Below, piece by piece: positions 1-11,298 of a stretch of 31,480 bases of DNA (within the stretch, counting starts at the first letter, position 1; the number at the start of each line of letters is the position of its first letter). Source of the DNA: Chytridium lagenaria (lineage: Eukaryota > Chytridiomycota > Chytridiomycetes > Chytridiales > Chytridiaceae); NCBI GenBank assembly GCA_025449115.1, contig JAHLKC010000242.1, forward strand, positions 1 through 31,480. The letters are read 5' to 3'. The translations under genes were made by a program, and so were the position numbers. Under the pieces are notes generated by a model. It had not been told where the DNA came from. It worked only from the letters and a program-made list of their open reading frames with translations, and did not search any database.

Positions 1-170
1 GTCGGTTGATGGCGTTTCGGTGTTCGCCTGGGTTTGGTTTAGAAAAAAAAAGGTGGAGGAGCGGGTATACCAAGATAAAAGGGGTAGAATTCGGTGAATG
101 AGGTAAAGCTGCGGTTGATGGGGTGAGGGATCACCTCGTATGAAGCGTTGACGAGTTTAGGGGAGGCCAT
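1..170 (-). CDS. DUF962 (Mpo1-like) protein, 5' part only, cut by window edge
   Basis: Exon 1 runs 170-71 from an ATG reading MASPKLVN. A 43-nt GT-AG intron (70-28) follows, then exon 2 starts at 27 and leaves the window. The junction is in phase (a split Gly codon) and the joined product contains FYPFYLGEHRNAINRR. That matches the N-terminal signature of the DUF962 family (FYPFYLxEHxNxxxRxLH). The family consists of small multi-pass ER-membrane proteins; yeast Mpo1 is an Fe(II)-dependent dioxygenase in phytosphingosine alpha-oxidation. The conserved His of EH is present, but later metal ligands lie outside the window. An upstream in-frame ATG at 299 would add 43 residues; I prefer 170 because the family motif then begins near the N-terminus. 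Function is assigned by family only. Confidence 0.75.
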
Positions 171-608
171 GATGATGAGGTTTTCTTGTGTAGGGATTTG
201 TGGTAGGACGAGATGAGGGAGGCATGTCTGGTGATTTATAGGATTTAAAAAAACGAATGTATTTTCGTAAAACACCACCTCCATCAACCTCAACTCCAAG
301 CCAAAATAAAGTCTGAAGTCACAAACCGTCCTCGCTTATCCCCGATTTAAATAAAAACAAGGGGGAAAACACTTTACAAAAATAAAGTGGAAACCAACGA
401 AAAAAAGACAGAAAGGAAAACAAACAGTTCAACAGAGACGATATATGTTAAAAGACGACAAAAACATAAAACATAAAAACAGCAATTAAAGGCAACCTTC
501 CCATATACAACACAAACTCAACACCCCCCTAAAAATAAAAACACAAAAAGAAACCAACGTGTACAAACGAAAATAAAAATAAAAAACGTAGGGTCCCCAT
601 TATCTACA
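171..608. other. Intergenic region between the DUF962 gene start and the GATA gene end
   Basis: It holds the presumed 5' region of the DUF962 gene (171-300) and the 3' flank of the GATA gene. Positions 340-600 are A-rich on the plus strand. No gene or RNA was recognised. Confidence 0.5.
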
Positions 609-2843
609 TCATAACCCCTCCCCACCACCTCTCCCCCCCAACGCCGCAGAACTACTCGCACTCGCCGCCAAAATCCCATGCGCGACCGTATCCAATTTCG
701 CAATATTCCTCGCATACCTCAACCCACAAGCATTACAAAGTGTTTTCGGACCCGTCGGTCCCCGTCTCCACTCGGGCGACTCAGTGGTATGACAATGCTC
801 ACACTTTTTAACGTAATCGCCCGCATGTTTACGTTTCGTGGGGGGGGATGGGGGCGCGCGTTTAGGGGATGCGGGTTGAGGGGGCATGGTTGCGCCTACT
901 TCGACAACGTCTTCTTCTTCGGTTGGAGGTTGAGGAGGGGTTGAAGGGCGGTATTGGGAGCGGGGCGTCCTGGGTCGGGAGGATATGGGTAGGGGGGTTG
1001 GACAAAGGGGTCGAGGTGATGGGTGGAGTAAGGGGGTATGGGGCAATCATGTGGTGGGGAGGGGGGTGGTGTGGTTGACCGGAGGGTACAAATGCGGAGG
1101 GTACATGTGTGCTGGTGGATAGCCGTAATAATGAGCGTAGGAGGCATGCATGGATGGAGGTACAGGGGGCATGGCAGAGAGATGGTGGGGGTAGGCAGGG
1201 TGGTGATGGTGATGATGGTGATAGTACGACGGTATAGAAGGATAAGGAGATGAAGGAGTTGGAGGAAAAGGTGCATTTGACACGTATGAAGAGGAAGAAG
1301 ATAACGTGCTTCTATCATCAGGTGCTGAACCTCCCGTCACCTCTCTTGACCTTCCCTCACTGCCCCCCAAATACGCCCCATCTCGCGGCTGTGTCCTTTC
1401 CTCATCGTGAAAACGAGGATCATACCTCCCATCTTGTCGTTCTGCAGGAAAAACTTCTCCTCTGTACGGCGGTTGAGGCTATCCATTTCCCTCACCCGTC
1501 TTAACGAATCCAATGGCACCGGTACCCCGTACGGATGTCGCGGCGGTCCCCCAAGCATCCCATCCTCCTCGTTGTTGCAGTCCCTCATCCTGGTACCGAC
1601 GCATATCGTACCCGAGTATCCCTTTCTTGAACCCACAGGATATACACCTGTTGTTCCGCCGCCCTCCGCCCACCTTTTTCATGTTCCAAATCCCCGTAAC
1701 CACCCCCCATTGACGATACGGAGTCGAAACCGGCACTTCTCTCCTCTCATTTTCGACCTCACCCTTATCGACCCGCTCCCCAGCATCCACAGTTCCACCA
1801 TTACAAACCTCCGTTCCTACTACATTCCCATCCTCCATCCCACTATTCACTACAGCTCCATCATTCACCCTAGCCCCATCATTGACCACAGTTTCAGACG
1901 CCGATAATAATGCCCTAAACGAAAAATGCCTGGGCGACGACGAGACCCTCCCAGTGTCCCCTCTCATCACAACCCCAGCCGCTAGCACCCCCGCAGTAGG
2001 TCCCTTCCCGCCCGTCACAAGCGCTGGGTTCAACGGCGGAAGCGATGTCCCCAGCGTCCATCCGACACCGGAAGCATTCTCTGCAGGTCTTCCCTGCGGC
2101 GCAGGGGCAGGAGACAAATGAGATAATGTCTCATTTAAAAGAGGTGTGGGAACAGGCCCAGAAGATGACGGTGGAGTAGGCCCATAACTCCTGTTAGTCG
2201 ATGACGCATCATTTTCTGTAGTCAACTTGACCTTTGTCCTTCTTCCGCCGTTCTCTTCCCATTCCTTTTCCACCCATCTCTTTTCACTCCAGCCCCCCTA
2301 TCCTCGTAATAACTCCTTGAAAGGTTTGGTAACCTCATCCCAACGGTTGGCCGATGAGGTACATCATGAAACCACATCGGCGCGGCAGGCGCACCCCGTC
2401 TTTCATCTTCCACTGGATAGACAATGGTAGGTCTTGAGCTGTGGATAAGTTCGACGGCTGGTGCAGCAGAGAAGGCGGCATGGGACAGATGCTACACCAA
2501 GAGGTTGGTTGATGTCGGGTCTTGAAAGAGAGGATTCAAGGACGGCGTTCGGTAGGTTTGTTTCTTGGCTCATTTGGGGAATGAGAGATGGGGTTGCAGA
2601 CGGAGAGTGTCGTTTGGTCGTGGTTGTGGGAGTGAAACTGGTTGTCAATGTGGATGGAGGGGAGTATGACGATATGGATAGGTTGGTGGTGCTGGTGACA
2701 GGAGGGTCTGGTTGGCCGTTGGTTGAGAGTTGGCGATGATGGTCATGGACTGTCGTTGTTGTAATGTTTTGTTGTTGTTGCTGTTGCTGTTGTTGCTGTT
2801 GTTGTTGTTCTAAATGGTGCTCCTTCATCTCTGACGAGGGCAT
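609..2843 (-). CDS. GATA-type zinc-finger transcription factor, frame-disrupted
   Basis: The C-terminal part (about 640-810) encodes one GATA finger, starting [16 protein letters not shown] and ending [11 protein letters not shown]. Its spacing is C-x2-C-x18-C-x2-C, the 18-residue-loop class seen in plant and many fungal GATA factors such as the WC proteins. The finger lies about 35 residues from the stop and is followed by a basic and then a Ser/Ala/Gly-rich tail. Upstream is typical low-complexity regulator sequence: 13 consecutive Gln near the start (2764-2810), Ser/Thr/Pro-rich stretches, a His run (about 1205-1225) and Tyr/Pro-rich sequence. The start is an ATG at 2843 ([10 protein letters not shown]). 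The coding signal changes frame near 2400, 2260, 1620 and 1470, and a TGA at 1049-1047 interrupts an otherwise open frame. No GT-AG intron explains these neatly, so short indels are likely. No PAS domain is visible, so light sensing is not indicated. Confidence 0.7.
2764..2810 (-). repeat. CAA/CAG trinucleotide repeat (poly-Gln)
   Basis: A run of CAA and CAG codons on the minus strand encodes 13 glutamines near the N-terminus of the GATA factor. The codons are mixed, which normally makes such a tract more stable than a pure CAG run. Confidence 0.9.
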
Positions 2844-4102
2844 TAGGACCTTTTCGGAGGGGATGGAGGGTGAAGATGAGGATGACGGTGATGACGGTGA
2901 TGCCCCCCCATCATATCATAAATACCATAGACCGTGTAAGGCAGCAGCAACAAGCAGCACCAGCAGCAAAACTCTTTTTTTTTCTCACTTGCAAAGATAT
3001 AATTCCAAAACCACAAATAAATTTATCGGTTTTGGTATCACTCCTACCGGTTCACGCTCATTCAAATCATCACTAAAATTTCTCGATCACTTGATCCCAA
3101 GTCGATCTCCTAGGCTTATTCTCCGAAGGTCTAAGCTTTATCCAACTTGGTTTTTCTTAAAAGTGTGTAAACTATCCTTTAGACAAAAGTTGATTGAATA
3201 AACCCTTTGTTGTTGAACAAATCAACTGTTTTCCATTTCCTCGTTGTAATAGAGCACGGTACTGCACACTTCTTGCACGCGTCAATGTCCGTCAGCACGC
3301 GTTGTTAGTTTAAAAATGCTTTTCAGATGAAAATTGAAGTCAATCCAAACCAAGCAACCCAGAGGTTTATAACGATATAAGGAACGGATTCAAAACCTCA
3401 AGGTAGTTTGTTAGAGTTGGACCAGCGAAATTGGGATTGGTAAGATGCGAGCTTGAAGATTCTACCTCAAAGCCATTTACCGCGAGGCTGTAGCTGTAGC
3501 GGCTGTGTTCTATACCACTCAAGTCGCTTCCAATACCATAAACAATCCGCTATCAACGGATAACTTCACATCAATAAAATAACACCTCGGTTTTTAAATG
3601 CACAGACTTTAATGAACAAAGAACAAACCAACTAAAGACTTATGCGTGTGCCTAAAAACAAAGGGGAAAAAACACTAACGGGGTTTACGGAAAACAAATA
3701 GGAGTGAAGTTGAAAATGACGGAGGGCTAAAAGAAAAAGGAATGAATTTTGGAAGCATGTAAAATGCGATACAAACTTCCACGAATAAGTATAATGCTGG
3801 GATAGATGAAGGAAGGAAATGACAGAAGAAAATTAGGGGGTACTGAGCGTCGAACAAAACGGGGGCTTTGGAGTAACGAAAAGAAATAATATAAAAAAAA
3901 AACAAGGGCGAAGAAAACACAACAAAAATGCATTTTTACGGCACGAAAAAGAAATGGCGAAGGAAGAAGAGTTTCCAAGTACTGCTTAACCATTCCGCAA
4001 AGCTACCTCATCACCTCCTTCCCATCCTAACCACAGGCACAATTACAGCCTCCCCTCCACCATCTTTCATCGACAACTCGACAGCCGAAGGTGTCTTCTC
4101 CA
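2844..4102. other. Intergenic region between GATA factor and LPMO
   Basis: This is the upstream region of the GATA gene and the 3' flank of the LPMO gene. The plus strand between about 3600 and 3960 is purine-rich, so the minus strand yields open but Phe-rich, low-complexity frames that are not gene-like. No promoter motif could be assigned with confidence. Confidence 0.4.
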
Positions 4103-5642
4103 TCACCCCTTTGGAATCGTCAATACAACCGACATCCCTTCCTTAACCTCACTGACAGAGGCTACTACGCCATTCGACGTCTGCGGCGTCTCAACAGGAG
4201 CCACCTGCACCACCCTCTCTTCACCCCCAGGAACCTCCACCGGCCCATCCAAGGCCTTCCTCAACCTTCCCTCCTCAAATGCGCCTTGCGTAGGTGGGAC
4301 TTCCACGGGCGCCGTAAAGCCGACGCGTCGGAGCTTTGTAAAAGTCTTGTGATAGGATTTAAACTGACCAACCCCATCCTCTGAGCACTCTCCAAAATCT
4401 TCGACCCCAAACTCTGGACAACACAAGGTGTCCCAACTCCCCTCACTTCATCACACGTATACCCAACTCCGCAAAACAACGGCTCCCTCCATCCGCCATC
4501 CTGACAGACCCTGTAATGCGTCCCAGAAACGCACTGTAAGGCTGCTCCATCACAACGAGCATCACTGCTCGCCATCAAATCTTGCGCTTGAGCTTCCGGT
4601 GCATTAAGCACCATAACAGGCGTGTCAATAGCAGGTTCACCCCAATCCCTTTCACCACCCCCGCCCATCTCTTCCACTTTATCAAAGCCTGTGTTGAGTC
4701 CCCCCGCGGCCCTGGCTCTGCTGACGACACATGGCGTGGCGCGGTTCGCAGCATTACATTGAAACCCGGAACCGCAAGAGAGGGAGACGGACCATTGACT
4801 GGCTTGACAGACTTGGTAAGTTGTACCAGACGAACACCGGTATTGCCCATCGGTGCAACGTCCGTTCGGCGTTCCTGTCGTTCCCGTACCGGGTCGTGGT
4901 GCTGGTTGTGGTGCTGGCTGCGGTGCTGGTTGCGGTCTCGGTTGTGGTTGTGGATTCTGCGACCCAATAGTTCCACCACCATTGTTGATCCTCACGTCAG
5001 CGCTAGTGAAATATGAGAAAGAGGTTTCATAGAATCTAGAATTACCAGTTGTTATAAATTTCTCCCGTAAAGTTATCAGTGATATAGTTCCATCGAATGA
5101 CGGCGTCGTAGGTACCGGTTTGTCGAACCCTGACTGCAATATTTCCTCCGCCGCCGTATCCGCATCGATCATCCCGTCCAATTTCCTATTAATAACCCCG
5201 CCAAAATAAAATAAGTTAACTACTTTACGCCCTCTAGTCCCATCAAAAATACTTTCTTCAACGCTTCAAAAGAGATTACAAGTGACGGCAATGCAACGAT
5301 CATAATCACAGCCATCTTCCTCCGAACATAATAAAACAAAGGAAGAATCTCACGACATACCTGCCAACTCCTCTCCCCATCCGTCGATATATACACAATA
5401 CAACCCCCTCGATGCGGCGCCGTCAAAATATACGCTATATTGAAAGCATTCCCATTGATAGCGACTCTAGGAGATCCCCTCGGAAGTCCCTGGCAAGCTG
5501 CCGTATTCGCACTCCTTGCAAACGTTAACCCATTACCGGCATCTCCAGGGGCGAGACGGATAGGTGGGGACGACATGTAGCCGTGGGCATTGACGAGGGA
5601 GGCAAGCGCGAGTGCGGCGATGATGATAGATGTTGAACGCAT
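4103..5642 (-). CDS. Secreted lytic polysaccharide monooxygenase with two CBM19-like modules
   Basis: Four exons give about 428 aa: 5642-5361, 5185-5046, 5002-4369 and 4333-4103, all junctions in phase. A signal peptide (residues 1-19, ending SLVNA) leaves His20 as the mature N-terminus, in HGYMSSPP. This is the hallmark of the copper histidine brace. The second brace histidine is His77 (LTAPHRGG). The catalytic domain ends at EIYNNCADVRI around residue 146; Cys50, Cys81, Cys102 and Cys141 could form two disulfides. A Pro/Gln linker (about 156-178) leads to two six-Cys modules (C190-C232 and C291-C334) with the same Cys spacing, resembling chitin-binding CBM19. The likely role is oxidative cleavage of chitin or another wall glycan outside the cell. 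The AA family is not certain; it looks nearest the AA10/AA11-type chitin-active groups. The last intron (35 nt) is unusually short; without it the protein would end at 4261. Confidence 0.8.
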
Positions 5643-6415
5643 GGTGGAAAGTTAGGAAGAAAAATAGAGGATCTGTGGAGCTCCCTTAGCAGCATTTATG
5701 ATGGGGGTGATGGTCGGTGGCATCCCTGGTCTCCGACCCCCGCCTTTTCTTGAATGGATTTGACAGTTGGTGACAAGTTTGGCTTCATGTGCCCCATGCA
5801 ACGGAAACCGAATTTAAACTGGAAAGGTTGGTATTTTTGAAAAAAGGTTGATAGAAAAGGAGCCATGGGGTCGTAGAGAAGGTTTAAGACAAGGGGGTGG
5901 AGTGGTGTGATCCCAAGGCAGAAAAAAAGTTAGATCCAAGCAGCGGTAATAAGCCCGTAGCCACCGCCCAACGCCTTATTATGATTAGGTAAAAACAATG
6001 CGGGTCAGAAGCCTCAAAACCATTAAAGTGTGTTGCGGGGTGGCTGGTGGCTCGTATGGTAAATCGGAAAGCGTCGTTTTATGTTTAATCGCTGCGCTTC
6101 TGAAATATTTAAATAAAAAAGCTTTTGCTTTTACAGTGATTCTATATTAGAGTAATAATACAGTGCTTCTAGACGAAAGAGTGGATTTAGGAATGATATG
6201 GACAAAGATAGGAAGACAATGGAGGGAGTGGGACTCAGGGAAAAACCAGGGTGGAGGAGCACGATATAAAAAAAAAAAAACTTAAAGAATAAAAATGAAA
6301 AAGAACCCAACAAGATATGCGAGAGTTTACAGAAAGAAAAAACGGAAGGGCACATGAAAACCAACATGCCTGTGCCTAACACGCAAGGCCATCATCATGC
6401 GATCCATCAGCATGG
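5643..6415. other. Intergenic region between LPMO and His-rich gene
   Basis: It holds the LPMO promoter side (5643-5950) and the 3' flank of the His-rich gene. No gene was seen; the short T-rich reading frame on the minus strand at 6131-6382 is low complexity. Confidence 0.4.
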
Positions 6416-7702
6416 TCAATGGGATTTCTCATGCGTTTCCCCTTCATGCGCAGCCTCATGTGCGTGTTCCGTCTTAACTTCCTCTCCGTGCGCATGCGTC
6501 GCCTCAGCGTGACCATGACCCTCATTATGACTGCTCTCAACGTGTGTATCAGCGTGTTCAGAATTGACATGAGCATGCTCAGAGTGAGCGGCTTCATGAC
6601 CATGAGAATGAGATTGATCAACGTTAGTGAGTATATCTGGTTCATGATGCGCGTTTCCAGGACCATGTGTTTCAGCTGCTTTATGATCTTGAACGTGTTC
6701 TTCACCGTGCTTCTCTGCAATTTTGTGACCATGCTCTTCTTCAGCTCCATGACTATGCTCTTCAACATGCTTCTCTTCAGCTCCATGACCATGCTCTCCA
6801 ACGTGCTTCTCTTCAGCTCCATGGCCATGCTCTCCAACATGAGTCTCTTCATTTCCATGCCCACTCTCCTTCACTTCATTTCCATGACCAGTTTCTCCAC
6901 CATGGTGTTTTTGTGCCTCCTTATCACCCCCATTTACATCATCATGAGCATGAGCCGGCTTCTCCCCTGCCTGTTCCTGCCCCGCCTGCGATTTCCCCTC
7001 ATCCTCCATCAAATCCGGCTTTGACGACCCATAAATCCTCATCATCTTCGCCTTCCTCTCTTGCTCCTCCTCAACCTTCCTCCTCTCCTCCTCCTCCCTC
7101 TGAATCCTCTCCACCTCTTCTGGCAAATAATGTTTAGGAATCTGCGATATATCCACATCAGGCGGTAACTCTCCTGGTGCCAACACAACCCACTGCACGG
7201 GTTCCTCAGGTTCACCTTCCTCATCAACCGTTTCCTGAACAAACGTTTCATCGCCTGTGCCGCCCTGATACGCGAGTTTGCTGTCCTCCAGGAGCGCACC
7301 GTCGTCATCAAAGGCGGCAATGGTGGGTGCGATGGTTTTTGTGCGACGGGGGATAGTGACAGTCTCGTTTCTGGTGATGCTTTGAAGCTGGAGCAGAAGT
7401 GGGTGTTAGGTGACAATCACACGACCTAAAAACCTTACGTTGTCGCTCGAGTCTTCGACAAAGGGATCAGGACTTGCTGAAGTATGAATAGCGGGCTGAT
7501 CCTTTTTCTGACTATGTTGTTTTACGAGTGGCGTCTCCTGTGGTTTCTGCTGGTAAGGAGTCGACGACGCTGGTTGGTGTGTCTGCTGTGCCGTCTTCTG
7601 CGGAGGTGGGTGGGTGGGTCCATTGTTTGGTTTCTTTGCCCCTGATCCCGATCCATACGTATCGACAGTCACCGACGCATTCTTTGATGCACCACACCCC
7701 AT
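6416..7702 (-). CDS. N-myristoylated histidine-rich protein of unknown function
   Basis: Two exons (7702-7439 and 7387-6416) are joined across a 49-nt GT-AG intron in phase, giving 411 aa. The start is fixed by MGCGASK: Gly2 with Ser6 is a good N-myristoylation signal and Cys3 a likely palmitoylation site, so membrane attachment is expected. Residues about 10-85 are Gln/Pro/Thr-rich and look disordered. A middle part has QWVVLAPGELPPDVDISQIP, followed by a charged coiled-coil-like helix rich in Glu/Arg (about 170-195). The last ~190 residues are dominated by His, Glu, Ala and Gly, including tandem copies of HGHGAEEKHVGE. There is no enzyme domain and no transmembrane helix. Metal (Zn, Cu or Ni) binding is an inference from the His pairs only. 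I do not recognise a characterised homologue. Confidence 0.75.
6733..6880 (-). repeat. In-frame 36-bp tandem repeat encoding HGHGAEEKHVGE units
   Basis: About three to four copies of a 36-bp unit lie within the His-rich gene, each encoding a 12-residue unit with three His and three to four Glu. Copies differ at a few bases, including one Gly/Glu change, and the outer copies are degenerate. Copy number may differ between strains. Confidence 0.8.
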
Positions 7703-8383
7703 CTTCCTTTGTTCTTCACAAACTTTCACGCTGAATTAGATTGTGTGATGCTTGTGAAGGTCAGCGAAGTGCCTGTGGAACGACGGGTAGTGTATAGATT
7801 CAGATCGTATGATGACGAGGAGATGGAGCTGTTATGGATCTAATGAATTGAAGGGTAGGCTATAGTCGACTGCACCGTAGCACAGAGATCTTCACCTAGC
7901 AAAAATCGGCAATCCCTGGCATTTTCTTTGATGAACAGCCCACATATGCTGAAAGAGAATGTCTGTGAAAGTTGAGGAAAACGTTTGCCAAGTGCCTCAA
8001 CTTTGCTGCCTAAACGACATATTCACAACCTTTTTTTTGCTATCGTGTAAAACTAAGCGAGCTGGGGGGGAACAAACCCTCAGGTTGTATGTTATAATAA
8101 TAGCACGAGTTGATTAGAAAAAAATCTAAAGTTGCTGAAAGGGAAGGATGAGGCTCTATCAATACAAGTGACAGGAGGAGTGAAAGCAGCCACCAGTAAC
8201 CAACACAACATCCAAACGTAAAAAAAAAAAAAAAGAAAAGAAAGGAAAGGAAAAGAAAAAAGGGAAAAAAAACAGAACGGTTTAAAGAAACGAAGAAACA
8301 AGGAAACTGATAAAAAAAGGCTAACCCTCCCCAATGAGGCTCTTTATCATAAACTACAAAAAAAAGAAAAAGAATCTCAAATC
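7703..8383. other. Intergenic region between His-rich and GRAM genes
   Basis: It carries the upstream region of the His-rich gene and the 3' flank of the GRAM gene. Positions 8218-8275 are an almost pure A/G tract on the plus strand. No gene was recognised. Confidence 0.4.
8218..8275. repeat. Purine-only (A/G) tract
   Basis: Nearly uninterrupted A and G on the plus strand, beginning with a run of A and continuing as AAAG/AAGG blocks. It lies just beyond the stop codon of the GRAM gene, so it is in or near its 3' untranslated region. Confidence 0.7.
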
Positions 8384-11298
8384 TCACAAAACAACTCCCT
8401 CTCTCCCTCCAACCACAACACCAACCGCCACCTCCTCCAAAACCCTCACAATCCCTCTCACCCTCCAAAGCACCACCGAATTCCCCACCGCCAACAAAAT
8501 ACAAACCCCCATCATGGCAATCACCACAAACGCCGCACCCCATGTCACCTCTGCTTGCTTCTGCACTAGAACCCTTGAGCTGGTGGTGGTACGACCATCA
8601 TGATACGAGTGACGCTTTGCATCGCGTTTTAACGATGTCGAGGAGACGCTTGTGTTGAGGAGAGCTTGCGTGTACACCGCGCCTGGGGATGGGGAGACGC
8701 GGCGGGGAATCGGGTGGAGTTGGATAGGAGACATCGGGGGGGTGTTGGTGGAGGATCCGCGACGAGTTCGACCGGCAAGAGGAGGCGGGGCAGGGGTAGG
8801 GGTAGGGGTAGCAGCCGTGAGGACGAAATTTCCGACAACCTCGAGCGGGTACAGGATATAATTGAAGGGGAACGGGAAATCGGCGGCGGTGGCTAGAGGT
8901 TGCAGTGGGAATGCCGAATCGGGGGAGAAGGATGTAGGGGAAAGAAGGATATTCGTGCTGTTCAAAATTGGGGAGCCTGGTGGGGAACCGTTTCCTGCGT
9001 TTGTGGAGCTACGACGATGTACGCGAAGATGGCCAGGGATGGAAGGTTTAGAACCAACTCCACTTCCAGACCGTACAAGCCCCTCAGGAAGCCCCATACG
9101 GTCAACGGTGGAAGGAGACCGCGAAGTACTTTGATGTTGACGACTATGATGAGAGCGATGATGACGGGGTGTTGGTGAGAGAAGGAAAGGTTGATTTCTC
9201 TTATCGTCCTCTGAAAGTTCGGAAGATGTTGAAGGATTGGTGGTGGACGATGGTAGGAACGAAGGAGATCCACCTTCATAATCTGACCCATATGTTTTGC
9301 CCAAATCATGTCTACGTGAACGTCTTCCACTCCTCCCTCTATTAGACCCTATCCCCTCTTGTCCACTCGACGTTTCCTCTTTCAACGTTGTAGCTGACGA
9401 ATGCCCAATCAAGGCAAGCATAACGCTAAGCGCCTTCTCCCTCTGCACGAAGGAAGTAAAAAAGTACTCATCTCCATCACGTGTGGTAACCATGATAGCA
9501 TTCGGGATGACCATTGCAGTTCGTGCAGGATCTACCGCCAAGATATCACTCGAATGAAGCAGATACGACGTCTGGAATCCAAAAATATTGGAATGGAAGC
9601 ATACATAGTTGTCGGTTACAAACATATGACCTTGTTGCAGAATCTTGGAACGAGGTGTTGCGCACATGAAAATGTGGATGAGCCGTTCAGTCGATGGCAT
9701 TCCGTATGGAACGAAAATCTTATGCATGGCTCTTTGGAGACCCTTGGTGGTAGCCGCCCCACTTCGAATAGACGAGGCAGACGTAGCAGACCGCGTCAAC
9801 CCTCCCCCATCCGAAGAATAAACGACATCCATGAACGAAATATCCGTTGAAATTCTCGCCGAGTCACCATCATCGTCATCCCCATCCCTATGTACACTAG
9901 GTGACCTTGACCCCCGTGGTTTCAACGGATGCAACAAGTCATTGTTGGGTTTCAACTTGTGTTTTGAAGATTTCGTCGCCAAGGATCTATGCGGGCTCCC
10001 CCCAACATCCACATCCGAGACCACTCCCTCCTCTTTTCTTACAGCCGCTGAAGCAGCGTAAAGTCCTCCATCTGAATAAAAACCAACATCATCCTCCCCC
10101 TCAGTCTCAGTTGACGGGATACCAAGATGTTGGGCTCGACGGCTCAGAGTGATACTTCGAGGTTTCGTCACACCACTCACGTCAAGGGTTCCGTTGCTTT
10201 GACTTGTTGGACGACGGCCGATGGTGCTGCTTCTAGGCTTGGACGGGACATCCTTGCTCTCGGCAGCAGGCGGAACTTGCCTCAACACGGGCGTCGACGA
10301 GGGCGTTGCGCTCATCCTACGACTTCCTGGAAGAGGTTTTAAGTCGGTGGATGCCTCGTCATCAAACGCTGAGGATATCTCAATGGTTGGGGTTGAAGTT
10401 TTGGTGGGCGATGGGGCAGTGACAATGGATGGTGTTGAGGGAGTGGATGGTGAAGGAGAAGCAGGCACAGGCGAGCCTTCAGGTGTAGACACCGTCTTTG
10501 ATCGATAAAGTCCTGAAGATCTTGAAGTTGCAGAGCGAGAAGGTGACGGAGAAACAGGTGCTGAAACCGATGGAGGGATGACGAGAGGTGAAGCAGCATT
10601 CAATGTATCCGCATCACCGGATGCAATGTTGTTGTTGCTCATAGTTGTAGGTACCGCGGGTGCCCTTTGAGACGAAAACGACGCTCTTGAGGATGCGGAT
10701 GTTGCTGTGTGGGGAGAGAGATGAAAGATGCGTTTGAGATTTGATGCTTCCACCAAAAAGCAAAGAAAACCCCCTTTGTGCAATGTACGACACCCTGCAC
10801 CAAGGGAGACTGGCAACCAAACTACTCACACTTGCTTCTTGACAGAGACGAGAACGAGAACTTGCCATTACCGTTGCTGCTGGCAGTCGTCGATGCAGAG
10901 GAGGAAGAGGAGTTGGTGATGGTGTTGGGTACGACAGTAGCAGTATTATCGGATGCAATCACACTCCCTGTCGAAGAATCTGACAAAGTTCCAAGAGCAT
11001 CAAAGCTCCTCCGTCCACTGTGTTCACCCCCAACATCCCTCTCGACCGCATTCCGATTATAAATATGATGAAGTCCCCAGCTTTTTCTCTTTGACGATGC
11101 CATGCTTGGAGTTGGTGATGAAGACGCTGAAGACGATGGAGAGGGTGTCTTTAAAGCAGGTGATGTAGGAGCAGACGTAGGTGGGGGGGATGGGGATAAT
11201 GAATGTTGTTGTTGTTGTGGTGTTATACGATCGGCGGCAGAAGTAGCAGCAGCGGCGGCAATACCTGCAGGCGCGGCATTCAGTGCAGCTCCGGCCAT
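8384..11298 (-). CDS. GRAM-domain protein with C-terminal transmembrane anchor
   Basis: Two exons (11298-10830 and 10704-8384) join in phase across a 125-nt intron with GTGAGT donor and ACACAG acceptor, giving 929 aa. The first ~470 residues are Ser/Thr/Pro-rich and look disordered. A GRAM domain follows at about 480-590: FVPYGMPSTERLIHIFMCAT, ILQQGHMFVTDNYVCFHSNIFGFQTSY and VIPNAIMVTTRDGDEYFFTSF match the family core. GRAM domains are PH-like and bind membrane lipids. A hydrophobic helix near the end (about 877-900, WGAAFVVIAMMGVCILL) fits a tail anchor, probably in the ER. Yeast Lam/Ltc and animal GRAMD1 proteins carry a sterol-binding VASt domain between these parts; I see none here. The layout therefore resembles GRAMD2-type tethers at ER-plasma membrane contacts. 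An ATG at 10816 exists but is intronic. Confidence 0.85.

Noticed and set aside
3675..3993. Phe/Leu-rich minus-strand reading frames upstream of the LPMO 3' end
   Set aside because: They arise from a purine-rich plus strand; there is no start context, domain or splice partner.
4575..5016. Long plus- and minus-strand alternative frames over the LPMO linker
   Set aside because: These are shadows of the Pro/Gln-rich linker and Cys modules in other frames.
5186..5360. A small coding exon in the first LPMO intron (a piece reading EDGCDYDRC)
   Set aside because: Its possible donor would leave the following exon out of phase, whereas direct joining of exons 1 and 2 is in phase and restores the conserved C-terminal strand.
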